Part shown: positions 42,940 to 51,891 of the stretch, in pieces
Layout: every line of letters begins with the position of its first letter
Numbering within the stretch: the stretch's first letter is position 1
Source: Paenibacillus sp. FSL H8-0537
GTDB lineage: Bacteria; Bacillota; Bacilli; Paenibacillales; Paenibacillaceae
Reading direction: 5' to 3'
Assembly: GCF_038051995.1 (NCBI RefSeq)
Contig: NZ_CP150290.1
Location: forward strand, 6,548,501-6,612,500
Length of the DNA: 64,000 nucleotides
Translations under genes and position numbers: made by a program
The notes under the pieces: generated by a model
Databases searched by the model: none
What the model was told of the DNA's origin: nothing
The model's input: only the letters and a program-made list of their open reading frames with translations

Positions 42940-44925
42940 TTATAGCAGCCGCAAGGGGAATAGGGCCGAGCTGATGCGCTGCATCAGCTCGGTTTCGCTT
43001 TGCAGCGGCGCGGGCGCGGGAATGACGCCGCGCGCTGCGGGGCTGTCCGCCCGGCGGCCGCATAGCAGCCGGGCGCGGGACGCGTAGGCGGCGGCTGCGC
43101 CGGAGGCCGCCGCACGCGCGAGCCAGGGCGGCGCGGCAATGGCGCGCGCCGCCGTGAAGTGCACAGCGGCAGCAGGCCAGGCGCCTGCCGCGGCTGCGAA
43201 AGCGCCCGCGGCCAGCGGCGAAGCTGCTGGCCGGCGGCCCGGGCTTGCAGCCTGCATGCGCAGCAGGCTGCACCACGCCAGCGGCGGCGCATCCGCCGGC
43301 GCGCCGCTGGCGCAAAGCGCTTGCCAGGCGCGCACATGATGCAGCGCCTGTGTCACCAGTGCGGAGTCGGCTCCGCCTCCCGCACTAACTGAGTCATCGG
43401 CTGCTGACGAGTCCAGCGCAGCCGTATAAACCTCCCCCCATCCCCCGGCGGGCAGGCTTTGCCATAGCTGGGAACCGCCAGCCTTGTCGCCCTGCTGAAC
43501 AAGCAGCAAGCCTTGCCAAAATATACGTTGGTCGCGCTCCACCAACGCTTCAATCAGCTGAGCGGACACCTCCGGCTGCAGCTCCAAGCCAATATAAGCA
43601 AGCTTGCACAGCAGGTGGTTCAGCAGCGTCTGCTGTTTCAGCCCTTCTCCCGCCTGGCCTCCCTTCTTCGACGTTTCATCTTCATCTGCTTGAAGAAGAC
43701 TTGTGCTCGCCAGCAGCCATTTGCTGCGTATCTCTTCGTCCCACGCACCTAACAGCAGCAGCCGTTCCCAAGCCGGAGCATAGTCTGGCCTCGCCTGAAT
43801 GGCGGACACGTAGCGGTCAGCAGCCGCTTCCCACTCATACATCCGCTCATGGCAAAAGCCTGCTCCGCACATGGTCCGGTAGCTCCCGGCTCCCGCGGCT
43901 GACGAATAAAAGCTGGATGCCGTTCCAAGCTTAAGCGCTATCTCCAGCTTTTTTAACGCTTTCTCAGCAAAATCCAATTCCAGCAGCGCTGCCGCCCAAG
44001 CTTCATATAAATCAGGGAAATCGGCGTAGCCGAATGCTTGGACTCCCCTGTCCGCCCAATGCGCCGCTGCTTCCGCCATCCCCATTGCTAGGCAAGAGCG
44101 GCTCAGCTTAAGCAGCACATCCGACGCATAGCCGCAATCCGGCGGCAGCTCGGCGGTCAGCGGTTCGAGCCAGCCAATCGCTTTTTCCCAATCGCCATAG
44201 GTGCAGCATTCCGTGCCCATTGCATAGCGCAGGACGGGATCTGCGGGATTACGCCGCAAGGCGTTTTGCAAAATAGCGGCGTTCCGCTGTTTTTTGCCCC
44301 GTGCGGCTATAACCTCATCCCGATAGCCCTCATGACGCACGACAACCGGAGCAAGCGGCAGGCCACCCCGTTCCAGCGCAGCGACAGCTGTCGCCGTCTC
44401 CTCATGGATAGCGCCTGCAAACCGAATCCGCTCATCATTGCGGAACAGACGGCATACCGCATCCGTCAGCTCGTCTTCCGCCCCTTCGCACCCTACCCGG
44501 CTAATAAGCTGGACATAATAGCCGAATCGCTCCTCATCAGCGAGCAGCATCTGCCACTGTTCCAGAGGTAGCGGCTCCAGCCGTTCATCGGCGTCCAGCA
44601 CTAAAATCCATGGCTGCACAGCTGCCTCCAGCCCTTTGTTGCGAGCCTGTGAAAAGTCGCTGTGCCATGTGGCTTGCAGTACCCGGGCACCATATGATTG
44701 CGCGATTTTCACCGTCCGGTCAACCGAACCCGTATCGACGACTATCATTTCACTCACATAGGGGAGGACGGATTCCAAGCAGCCCTGCAAAAACCTTTCC
44801 TCGTCGCGAACTATCATGCATAAGGATATACGCAGCTTTTCTGACTCTGCTGTCCTCGCTTCCTCCCACCATTCGTCAACGGCACCACCTTCACGAAACG
44901 CTGCTTCCACATCTTCCCCCTTCAT
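42940..44925 (-). CDS. GT2-TPR glycosyltransferase with Ala-rich, very GC-rich tail
   Basis: 661 residues. Residues about 30-250 form a GT2 domain (LRISLCMIVRDEERFLQGCLESVLPYVSEMIVVDTGSVDRTVKIAQSYGARV, DFSQARNKGLEAAVQPWILVLDADERLE with the DxD), of the same group as the SunS peptide glycosyltransferase. Then come helical repeats (NPADPVLRYAMGTECCTYGDWEKAIGWLEPLT..., LPDLYEAWAAALLELDFAEKALKKLEIALKLG) likely to bind protein substrate. The last 120 residues are an Ala-rich stretch encoded by extremely GC-rich DNA (42960-43350), unlike the neighbours. Last gene of the minus-strand operon that begins with the repeat protein. Confidence 0.85.
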   Translation of the reverse strand: MKGEDVEAAFREGGAVDEWWEEARTAESEKLRISLCMIVRDEERFLQGCLESVLPYVSEMIVVDTGSVDRTVKIAQSYGARVLQATWHSDFSQARNKGLEAAVQPWILVLDADERLEPLPLEQWQMLLADEERFGYYVQLISRVGCEGAEDELTDAVCRLFRNDERIRFAGAIHEETATAVAALERGGLPLAPVVVRHEGYRDEVIAARGKKQRNAAILQNALRRNPADPVLRYAMGTECCTYGDWEKAIGWLEPLTAELPPDCGYASDVLLKLSRSCLAMGMAEAAAHWADRGVQAFGYADFPDLYEAWAAALLELDFAEKALKKLEIALKLGTASSFYSSAAGAGSYRTMCGAGFCHERMYEWEAAADRYVSAIQARPDYAPAWERLLLLGAWDEEIRSKWLLASTSLLQADEDETSKKGGQAGEGLKQQTLLNHLLCKLAYIGLELQPEVSAQLIEALVERDQRIFWQGLLLVQQGDKAGGSQLWQSLPAGGWGEVYTAALDSSAADDSVSAGGGADSALVTQALHHVRAWQALCASGAPADAPPLAWCSLLRMQAASPGRRPAASPLAAGAFAAAAGAWPAAAVHFTAARAIAAPPWLARAAASGAAAAYASRARLLCGRRADSPAARGVIPAPAPLQSETELMQRISSALFPLRLL

Positions 44926-44954
44926 CTAATCACTCCCGCCGCTTAACTTACCGT

Positions 44955-46529
44955 CTACCAGCCTTCCTCACCCGGCAACAGCAAACGGGCAAGCTGAACC
45001 GCGTCTTTCCTCAAGCTCGCTCGACCAGCCTGACCCGCCTGCCGCAGCTGCTGGTGCTTTGCCAACCATTGATCGGCTCGCAGCCACCACTGGCGGGCGG
45101 TTACAGCTCTATTCCCCCTTTCCCGTTCCCCCGATCCATCGCCTATGCTCCACTCCGCATCCCTTACGAGCTGCTGTGCCAGCTCATCCGGCAGCGGAAA
45201 CCCGCTGTAATCCTGCAGCTCGATAGCCCCCGCCTGCTCACGAAGCAAACGGCGATGCTCGGGCTGCTCCTGCAAATCCGCCTGCCATCGCAGCCAATCG
45301 GCAGCTGCAACAGGGCAGCCGGAAGCCAGCATAACGGCGGCAAGCTTCCGTACAGCTCCCTCGTTAGGGCAGCCGATACGTGCGGCAAGCACAGCTAACA
45401 ACCGTTCTTCCTCGCCAGCCGCGTGAAAATACCTGCACAGCCTGAACAGTGGCGGCAGCAGACTCGGCTGCTGCCGCAGCGCCGCCACATAGGCGGACAC
45501 CAGTCCTTGTTCATCGAGCAAAGCTTCGTTGATGCGCCCTAGCAAATAGGCGGTGCGATACGTCCCAATGCCCTCTTCTGTATGGTAGTGGGCGGGCGCG
45601 CCTGCAAGCTCAAGCGCATGCTCTGCTGTCTGGGCCGCTTCCCGCAAGCTTCCGAGCTGGGCGAGGCTAAGCGCCCAATAATGCCACATATCCGTATAAT
45701 CTGGATAGCGAGAGGTACCTTCCGCTGCGACCTCGGCGGCTTCGGCCCATTTTTCCAAGGCATGCAGGCTTCGCACCTCATATTTGACAACGAGATGAGC
45801 ATAGTTTAAATGCGCAAATTCCTGTGAGCCGCGCGCCCTTCGAAAAGCATCCAGCGCCTTATCCGCCTCGCCCCGCCGCAAAAACTCCACGCCTATATTG
45901 TAGTGGTGAAACGTATTCGACGGCTCCTCCGCAAGCGCGAACTGGAGCAGCTTCATATTGCGCTCCAGCTTATTTTTCTCTAAAACCTCCTGCGCCCTGT
46001 AGCCATAATGATGAATGACGACATCCGTCATTTGAAATTTCGCTTCCGGGTTTCCGCGCAAAATCACCGCCGCGATTTGCTCATGTATCCGCCCTTCGAA
46101 CCGATGCTTCTCAGCATTGCGGAACATGCGCAGTACCGGATGAACGGTGGAGCCTGCCGATTCCTCATCGCCAATGACGTTCCGCACCTGAAGCAAGAGC
46201 GCCATCTGCTCCTCATCTTGGGCCCACACCCGCAGCTGCCCTCCGCCTGCCGCATCCAGCGATTCATCGGCATCCAGAAATAAAATCCATTCCCCGCGCG
46301 CCTGATCGAGCCCAATATTCCGCGCCTTGGAAAAATGCTGCTCCCACTCCGCCCTTATGACCGTCGCTCCAAAGCTCTGCGCAATTTCAACCGTCCGGTC
46401 CTTTGATCCGGTATCCACCACAATGATTTCGTCCACTACTCCTCTGACGCTGGTCAAACAATTCGGCAAATGCTTCTCCTCATCTTTAACGATCATGCAT
46501 AAAGAGATCAGCTTCCGCTGCCCCGCCAT
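44955..46529 (-). CDS. GT2-TPR glycosyltransferase
   Basis: 524-residue paralogue of its two operon neighbours. GT2 domain: KLISLCMIVKDEEKHLPNCLTSVRGVVDEIIVVDTGSKDRTVEIAQSFGATVIRAEWEQHFSKARNIGLDQARGEWILFLDADESLD. TPR-like helices follow (EPSNTFHHYNIGVEFLRRGEADKALDAFRRA..., YPDYTDMWHYWALSLAQLGSLREAAQTAEHALELAG). An open frame begins 17 codons earlier, but ATG 46529 has GAGGAGG seven bases upstream and fits the family. It overlaps the end of the preceding gene by 44 bases, so translation is probably coupled. Likely glycosylates protein in the cytoplasm. Confidence 0.88.
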   Translation of the reverse strand: MAGQRKLISLCMIVKDEEKHLPNCLTSVRGVVDEIIVVDTGSKDRTVEIAQSFGATVIRAEWEQHFSKARNIGLDQARGEWILFLDADESLDAAGGGQLRVWAQDEEQMALLLQVRNVIGDEESAGSTVHPVLRMFRNAEKHRFEGRIHEQIAAVILRGNPEAKFQMTDVVIHHYGYRAQEVLEKNKLERNMKLLQFALAEEPSNTFHHYNIGVEFLRRGEADKALDAFRRARGSQEFAHLNYAHLVVKYEVRSLHALEKWAEAAEVAAEGTSRYPDYTDMWHYWALSLAQLGSLREAAQTAEHALELAGAPAHYHTEEGIGTYRTAYLLGRINEALLDEQGLVSAYVAALRQQPSLLPPLFRLCRYFHAAGEEERLLAVLAARIGCPNEGAVRKLAAVMLASGCPVAAADWLRWQADLQEQPEHRRLLREQAGAIELQDYSGFPLPDELAQQLVRDAEWSIGDGSGERERGNRAVTARQWWLRADQWLAKHQQLRQAGQAGRASLRKDAVQLARLLLPGEEGW

Positions 46530-48702
46530 TCGCCCGCCTCCTCTGCATGGCATTCCAGCTCGTGTGCCAGCCGAGCGCATTCACCCGTGCAAGTGCTGCG
46601 CGAAGCCGCTCCTCATCCTGCTCGGCCCAGCTGCCATCCCAGCCTCGACTGCCGCTATATTGGCCGGGCTCCAGCGCTGCAATTCCCATTTGGAGGCAAG
46701 CTGCCGCCGAGCCAAGCTGCGCTCGATCACCATACTCTCCTGTCTCAGACATATTTTCGAACAGGGATAAGGCTTCGCCGTAAAGCCCTTTATCATACAG
46801 CAGCTCCCCTAGCCGAAATTGCTGCCCCGCGCTCATTCCGCCCTCTCTGGCATACCGGCGAAGCATAAGCTCCGCTGCCATAGCGACATACCCGTTATCA
46901 TAAAGCAACTGCTCGCCTTCCAATTGCAGCCCCGGATGGCAAGCCGTCAGCCTTGCCGCCAGCAGAAGCATATTCAGCTCAATGGCCTGTTTTACATAGG
47001 CGGTAGCTGTCTGCTCGGCAAGCTGATTCCACCACTCTTTTTCCACTGAAAAAATACGGCCATTAGCCTGCTCTCGCCCCAAAAAGCGCTGCAGTGCTCC
47101 AAGACCTGTTCCTTCTTTTACCGTTTCACCAAGCTGCCAGCAGCATAAAGTCCAATCGAGAGCCAGCGAATGCAGAACAGCCTGTTCTTCCGGCCCCTTT
47201 AAAGCTTCTCGATCTGCAATCGGCATACGGTCCAGCCAAGTCTCCCAGAGCGCATTCGCCTCCACATATTGACTGCAAGCCATGAGGCATTCGCCAAATT
47301 GGCGGATTTCTTCCACACTCCAGTCGGACTGCTCTGTTGAAAAAGAATCCTTATCAGGCATTCCTTCATGCCCTCCCACAGCAACAATCAGGCCCGCCTC
47401 ATTCGCGCCTTCCATCCACAGCTCTCTGGCGCATTGCCAAGCGCCAATCTGCTGCATGACGGAGGCTAAGCGTTTGTTGGCCGCATCCCGCCTCTCTCCA
47501 ACGGCGCATAAATCCCTCAACCGCTTCGCAATAGCCGTATCGCTCCAGCCAATAAGCTGAAGCGTATCCGCCATGCCAACAGCCGCTGGCTGATGCCATG
47601 CTGCAGCGAGCGCCAGCTCATATTGACTTATTGCCGCCTCATGGTTGCCCATACGTTTCAGCACCTCCCCCCATGCCGTTCGAATCAACGTTCCATCTGA
47701 GCCAAGCTCGGTAATATAATCGCCAGTGGAGACTTTATTCGTGTTTATATCTAGCTGACCTAATGCCTTGGTTGATATAAGAGCCGCCGTCTCATAGGCC
47801 TGTGCTGCTTCTGTAAGCATGCCAGCAGAAGAGAGTGCCTCTCCCGTGAGCCAATGGAGGTCTGCATAGTTTGGGTAACGCAGCACTTCTTCACGGAGCA
47901 GAGCCATCGCTTCCTCTGGCCTTGCGAGTGCGAGCAGCACTTTTACATAGTCCCGAATGAGCGAAGGGCGATAGGGTGCGTTTATTGGCACCCCTGCCCA
48001 AGAAGCACTTAGCGCAGGTTCAGCCTCAGCCGTTCTGCCCAGCTGACACATTGTCACCCCGTAGTTATAAAGACAAAAAGGATCATGAGGCCGCTGGGAC
48101 AGCTGCCTGGCAATGATCCGTAAATTTCTTTCCGCTTTATTTTTGCGGGCAATGACTGAAGGCTTATAGCCGTCGTGAACAAGCGTGAGCGGTGTTTGAA
48201 GCAGCGGCCCGTCTATACTTTTCGCCTCAGATGCACGCCTACTCTCAATGGAGCTGGAAATAAGCTGTTCATGAATTTCACCTTCATAACGATAGCCGCG
48301 GTCGGCCCGAAACAACCTAATTGCTTGGCTGTAAAGACAGTGGTCTGCCGAATGGTCATCATATAGATGACGCATCGGCAGACGGAGAGCTGGATTTTTC
48401 GTATGCTGCAGCTCTTGCCTTAACGCTTGGCCCGTCTCGCCTTCCAGCCATTCGTCGGCATCCAGCACCAAAACCCAGAGCGTACGCGCCTGTTCAAGTG
48501 CCGCATTGCGGACGCTGGAAAAGTCGTCCTGCCACTCCACAGTCAGCACTCTGGCTCCATACTGGCTGGCCAGCTCTATCGTGCCGTCTGTGGAGCCTGA
48601 ATCTGCAACGATAATTTCGTCTGCGATATTTTTAATGCTTTTGAGGCAGCGGCCCAGCACATCCACTTCGTTGCGAGCGATAATGTGAACTCCCAGCAGC
48701 AT
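46486..48702 (-). CDS. GT2-TPR glycosyltransferase, large
   Basis: 738 residues, the largest of three tandem paralogues. GT2 core: LLGVHIIARNEVDVLGRCLKSIKNIADEIIVADSGSTDGTIELASQYGARVLTVEWQDDFSSVRNAALEQARTLWVLVLDADEWLE. Over 450 residues of TPR-like helical repeats follow (PHDPFCLYNYGVTMCQLGRTAEAEPALSAS..., YPNYADLHWLTGEALSSAGMLTEAAQAYETAALIS, LGELLYDKGLYGEALSLFENMSETGEYGDRA). GGAGGG lies nine bases before ATG, 18 bases after the stop of the 33-repeat protein gene. That arrangement suggests the repeat protein is its substrate, an inference from context. Confidence 0.88.
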   Translation of the reverse strand: MLLGVHIIARNEVDVLGRCLKSIKNIADEIIVADSGSTDGTIELASQYGARVLTVEWQDDFSSVRNAALEQARTLWVLVLDADEWLEGETGQALRQELQHTKNPALRLPMRHLYDDHSADHCLYSQAIRLFRADRGYRYEGEIHEQLISSSIESRRASEAKSIDGPLLQTPLTLVHDGYKPSVIARKNKAERNLRIIARQLSQRPHDPFCLYNYGVTMCQLGRTAEAEPALSASWAGVPINAPYRPSLIRDYVKVLLALARPEEAMALLREEVLRYPNYADLHWLTGEALSSAGMLTEAAQAYETAALISTKALGQLDINTNKVSTGDYITELGSDGTLIRTAWGEVLKRMGNHEAAISQYELALAAAWHQPAAVGMADTLQLIGWSDTAIAKRLRDLCAVGERRDAANKRLASVMQQIGAWQCARELWMEGANEAGLIVAVGGHEGMPDKDSFSTEQSDWSVEEIRQFGECLMACSQYVEANALWETWLDRMPIADREALKGPEEQAVLHSLALDWTLCCWQLGETVKEGTGLGALQRFLGREQANGRIFSVEKEWWNQLAEQTATAYVKQAIELNMLLLAARLTACHPGLQLEGEQLLYDNGYVAMAAELMLRRYAREGGMSAGQQFRLGELLYDKGLYGEALSLFENMSETGEYGDRAQLGSAAACLQMGIAALEPGQYSGSRGWDGSWAEQDEERLRAALARVNALGWHTSWNAMQRRRANGGAAEADLFMHDR

Positions 48703-48720
48703 GACGAAAGCCCTCCTAAT

Positions 48721-50502
48721 TTAGCTGCCCTGACCGTTGAAAAATACATCCAGCGTCGTCGACGAGCCCGCCAGACTGGAGCGGTACGAAAGCCGCGTGT
48801 ATTTTAAGAAACGCTGTGGCACCAGCACATCCACCGATCCTGTGGCAATGCCCGTTACCGTTTCAACATCCGTATACCAGTTCGATCCGTTAGCGCTAAT
48901 TTCCACACGCGCATCTGCACGACCGGCCCCCGGACCCCGGTTGTATACGAAGAAGGAATAAGTGCCAAATACGCTGGTTGTAACAGCGGTCAATGCCGTA
49001 TATGCGTCTGCTGTTACAATATTCAAGCTGGAGCTTTCTTGGAAGCTCCTTTGTGAAATTGACGTTACACTGCTCAGTGTACCTGTCGTGATTGTTGCTC
49101 CATTTACCGCTGTCAAAGTTCCCGCCGTAATCGTCGCTCCCAAGACAGACGTCAACGTTCCAGCTGTGATTGTTGCTCCGTTCACTGCGCTCAATGTTCC
49201 CGCTGTTATCGTCGCTCCTAATACTGCCGTCAATGTTCCGGCTGTGATTGTTGCTCCATTTACCGCCGTCAAAGTTCCCGCCGTAATCGTCGCTCCCAAG
49301 ACAGACGTCAAGGTCCCAGCTGTGATCGTTGCTCCGTTCACCGCACTCAACGTTCCAGCTGTGATTGTCGCTCCGTTCACCGCGCTCAATGTTCCAGCTG
49401 TGATCGTTGCTCCGTTCACTGCGCTCAATGTTCCGGCTGTGATCGTCGCTCCACTCACCGCACTCAGCGTTCCAGCTGTGATTGTTGCTCCGTTCACCGC
49501 ACTCAATGTTCCGGCTGTGATTGTCGCCCCTTCTACTGCTGTCAACGTTCCAGCTGTAATCGTTGCCCCGTTCACCGCACTCAATGTTCCGGCTGTGATC
49601 GTTGCTCCTAATACTGCCGTCAACGTTCCTGCCGTGACGGTTGCTCCGCTCACTGCACTCAGTGTTCCGGCTGTAATCGTTGCTCCGTTCACCGCACTCA
49701 ATGTTCCGGCTGTGATTGTCGCCCCTTCTACTGCCGTCAACGTTCCTGCTGTAATCGTTGCTCCGTTCACCGCACTCAGCGTTCCCGCTGTGATCGTCGC
49801 TCCTAATACTGCCGTCAATGTTCCCGCTGTAATTGTTGCTCCGTTCACCGCGCTCAATGTTCCAGCCGTGATCGTCGCTCCTTCTACTGCCGTCAACGTT
49901 CCAGCTGTGATTGTCGCTCCACTCACTGCACTCAGTGTTCCTGCTGTAATCGTCGCTCCATTCACCGCACTCAACGTTCCAGCTGTGATTGTCGCTCCGT
50001 TCACCGCGCTCAATGTTCCAGCTGTGATCGTTGCTCCTAATACCGCGCTCAACGTTCCAGCTGTGATTGTCGCTCCACTCACCGCACTCAGCGTTCCCGC
50101 TGTGATCGTCGCCCCATTCACCGCACTCAACGTCCCTGCCGTGATCGTCGCCCCATTCACCGCACTTAACGTCCCTGCTGTGATCGTCGCCCCGTTCACC
50201 GCGCTCAATGTTCCCGCCGTGATCGTCGCTCCATTTACCGCATTCAATGTTCCCGCCGTGATCGTCGCTCCATTTACCGCATTCAGTGTTCCCGCCGTAA
50301 TTGTCGTTCCCAAGACAGCTGCGATGGTACCAGTGGTAATTGTCGCCCCCATCAAATTGCCAATTGTGCCGTCCAGCATAATGTTCAGCAAGTTGCCTGA
50401 TGTGTCTGTTGCAAGGGGCTGAGCCGTTTGTGTGCCGTCTTTACCAAATATTAATGTACGTAAATTATCCGGATTCGGATTAAACGTCGAAAAGTTTGGC
50501 AT
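48721..50502 (-). CDS. Thr/Ser-rich 13-residue-repeat protein with C-terminal beta domain
   Basis: 593 residues without a signal peptide. Residues 1-51 (MPNFSTFNPNPDNLRTLIFGK..., ATDTSGNLLNIMLDG) form a small head. Residues 52-480 are 33 uninterrupted copies of a 13-residue unit, consensus G-A-T-I-T-A-G-T-L-S-A-V-N. Residues 481-593 are a compact C-terminal domain (YSFFVYNRGPGAGRADARVEISANGSNWYTDVETV...) that resembles DUF6385-type proteins. Each unit holds four to five Thr/Ser, about 140 in all, and the alternating small/beta-branched pattern suits a beta-solenoid or fibre. It heads an operon with three GT2-TPR glycosyltransferases, so heavy O-glycosylation is the natural guess. TAGGTGA precedes the ATG. 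Surface or spore-coat location is inferred from the lack of a signal peptide. Confidence 0.85.
   Translation of the reverse strand: MPNFSTFNPNPDNLRTLIFGKDGTQTAQPLATDTSGNLLNIMLDGTIGNLMGATITTGTIAAVLGTTITAGTLNAVNGATITAGTLNAVNGATITAGTLSAVNGATITAGTLSAVNGATITAGTLSAVNGATITAGTLSAVSGATITAGTLSAVLGATITAGTLSAVNGATITAGTLSAVNGATITAGTLSAVSGATITAGTLTAVEGATITAGTLSAVNGATITAGTLTAVLGATITAGTLSAVNGATITAGTLTAVEGATITAGTLSAVNGATITAGTLSAVSGATVTAGTLTAVLGATITAGTLSAVNGATITAGTLTAVEGATITAGTLSAVNGATITAGTLSAVSGATITAGTLSAVNGATITAGTLSAVNGATITAGTLSAVNGATITAGTLTSVLGATITAGTLTAVNGATITAGTLTAVLGATITAGTLSAVNGATITAGTLTSVLGATITAGTLTAVNGATITTGTLSSVTSISQRSFQESSSLNIVTADAYTALTAVTTSVFGTYSFFVYNRGPGAGRADARVEISANGSNWYTDVETVTGIATGSVDVLVPQRFLKYTRLSYRSSLAGSSTTLDVFFNGQGS
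49063..50349 (-). repeat. 33 tandem copies of a 39-bp coding repeat
   Basis: Exactly 33 in-frame units of 39 bp with many synonymous differences, so the repeat is old and kept at protein level. Superimposed is a younger duplication of a 5-unit block of 195 bp: units 14-18 and 19-23 have the same order of variants (position 13: L,N,E,N,S). DNA at 49484-49539 recurs identically 195 bases further on. Confidence 0.95.
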
Positions 50503-50744
50503 GCCATCACCTAGTTTCCATTTAGTATTACAGGAAAGAGATAGAAGAATGCCCGTATGTCCTTCCCCGTTCGCTTCCTCTCTATGTCCATGTGCTCACA
50601 CTGTATGTACATTTGAAAGTCTCGGAGACGGCAGCTGTCCGTATAAAATCCGCCTTTTCTTCACAACGTGCGGCATGTCCCCATACCTATAAACGCTAAT
50701 CCCCATATCCTGTCATATATCGATTTGATTTAAGAGGTGATGTA

Positions 50745-51278
50745 ATGACCAATAATGCTGTTTTTAATAATGAAAAAAGCCCCTTAAGCATGCTCATCAA
50801 CAACGTTTATACTTCACCGGCCATCATAGCGCCGCCAGAGGAAAATGCAGCTGTAAACGGCCGATTGTTTATCGTAACAAGCGGAAGTGCCAGCATAGGC
50901 GCTGGAAACAATCAGCTCATTCAAATTACAAACCCTTCAGGAAGTGGAAGATCACTGTACATTTCCAGTATCTCCGGCGGCATTACAGCTGCCGCCACCC
51001 TTAATTTCTATTCCACCGGTACGGTCACCGGGGGAACAACGCCTACACCCTTTAACAGCCAGTTCGGCAATGTTACAGCAAGTATTGCCACTGCCCGCGT
51101 TGCTACGGGAAACGTAACCGGATCACCAACGCTATTTATGACCATGCTGCTGGCAGCAGGTGTATTCAACTTTACGTTTACGGGAGCTATCATCGTGCCG
51201 CCAAACCGGGCTATAACGATTTCCGTTGGGACAGGCGTTATTACCACAGCCACCAACATTGTGTGGTGGGAAGCCTAA
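50745..51278 (+). CDS. Small beta-rich surface-type protein, ends in WWE
   Basis: I do not recognise a named function. 177 residues, no signal peptide. The N-terminus MTNNAVFNNEKSPLSMLINNVYTSPA is polar; the rest is Gly/Ala/Thr/Ser-rich with alternating hydrophobics (NNQLIQITNPSGSGRSLYISSISGGITAAATLNFYSTGTV..., AGVFNFTFTGAIIVPPNRAITISVGTG), a jelly-roll-like pattern, ending VWWEA. It is a paralogue of the next gene (shared NP.GSG.. and IVVPP.R/QTI.I motifs and WWE end). It is divergent from the repeat-protein operon, so it may be a second component of the same structure. GAGGTG precedes the ATG. Confidence 0.75.
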   Translation: MTNNAVFNNEKSPLSMLINNVYTSPAIIAPPEENAAVNGRLFIVTSGSASIGAGNNQLIQITNPSGSGRSLYISSISGGITAAATLNFYSTGTVTGGTTPTPFNSQFGNVTASIATARVATGNVTGSPTLFMTMLLAAGVFNFTFTGAIIVPPNRAITISVGTGVITTATNIVWWEA

Positions 51279-51863
51279 ATGCCGAACCAGTCTATTTTTA
51301 AGACCTCCAATAAACCGCTGATCGGGCAAGCTGCGAACACCATAAATAAACTGGGCTGTTACCTCCCTTCAGATGCGGCCACTTCAGCAGCAGTTGCTGG
51401 AGCCTTCTCCATCTATGCTGCCAACAGTGCCTCTCTTGGGCTTCTGGGCGGAACCGTGAATACGTCGCTTCAGGTCGTTAATCCCGTTGGCAGCGGCAAG
51501 CGGCTTTTCCTCGATCAGGTTTACTGTTATATCAGCGTTGCCCTAAACCTGCTATCTGGCTTTAGCGGACAATTATCCATTCTTCAAGGAGGCAGTATCG
51601 GTACTTCTACATCGCAAACACCTGCAAACCTCGTGCTTGGCAGCAGTGTTGCAAGCGTAACGACCGCAGCTTCATCCATCAATACCGTAAGCGGGGGAAC
51701 CACCTGTCAGGTTTATGCGCTGTATCCCGGTCCGTTTCAAATTCCGCTCGGCGGCAACATCGTCGTGCCGCCAGGTCAGACCATTACGATCAATGTGTTT
51801 GGCTCCCTAACCCTGCTAGGAATACTGGGCAATGGCGCCTCTGTAACTTGGTGGGAGAAGTAA
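51279..51863 (+). CDS. Small beta-rich surface-type protein, paralogue of the preceding gene
   Basis: 194 residues; ATG follows directly on the TAA of the previous gene, so the two are co-translated. Matching blocks: LQVVNPVGSGKRLFLDQVYCYISVALNLLSGF against QITNPSGSGRSLYISSISG, NIVVPPGQTITINVFG against IIVPPNRAITISVGTG, and VTWWEK at the end. It contains a YCY and a TCQ cysteine that could cross-link. No signal peptide. Function unknown; a mother-cell-assembled or otherwise non-Sec surface layer is conceivable. Confidence 0.75.
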   Translation: MPNQSIFKTSNKPLIGQAANTINKLGCYLPSDAATSAAVAGAFSIYAANSASLGLLGGTVNTSLQVVNPVGSGKRLFLDQVYCYISVALNLLSGFSGQLSILQGGSIGTSTSQTPANLVLGSSVASVTTAASSINTVSGGTTCQVYALYPGPFQIPLGGNIVVPPGQTITINVFGSLTLLGILGNGASVTWWEK

Positions 51864-51891
51864 CATGGGCAGCAACCTAAGACAAAACAAA

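Noticed and set aside
42930..42952. GCGGCTGC/GCAGCCGC hairpin between convergent glycosyltransferase genes as terminator
   Set aside because: It overlaps the stop codon of the minus-strand gene and has no T-run on either side; at most a weak structure.
49063..50349. CRISPR array
   Set aside because: The regular 39-bp repeats have no unique spacers and are one continuous reading frame.
48962..50422. 486-codon open frame on the + strand, antisense to the repeat protein
   Set aside because: It is a mirror of the 39-bp repeats: a repeat length divisible by three keeps the opposite strand open. It lacks a convincing ribosome site and ends where the repeats end.
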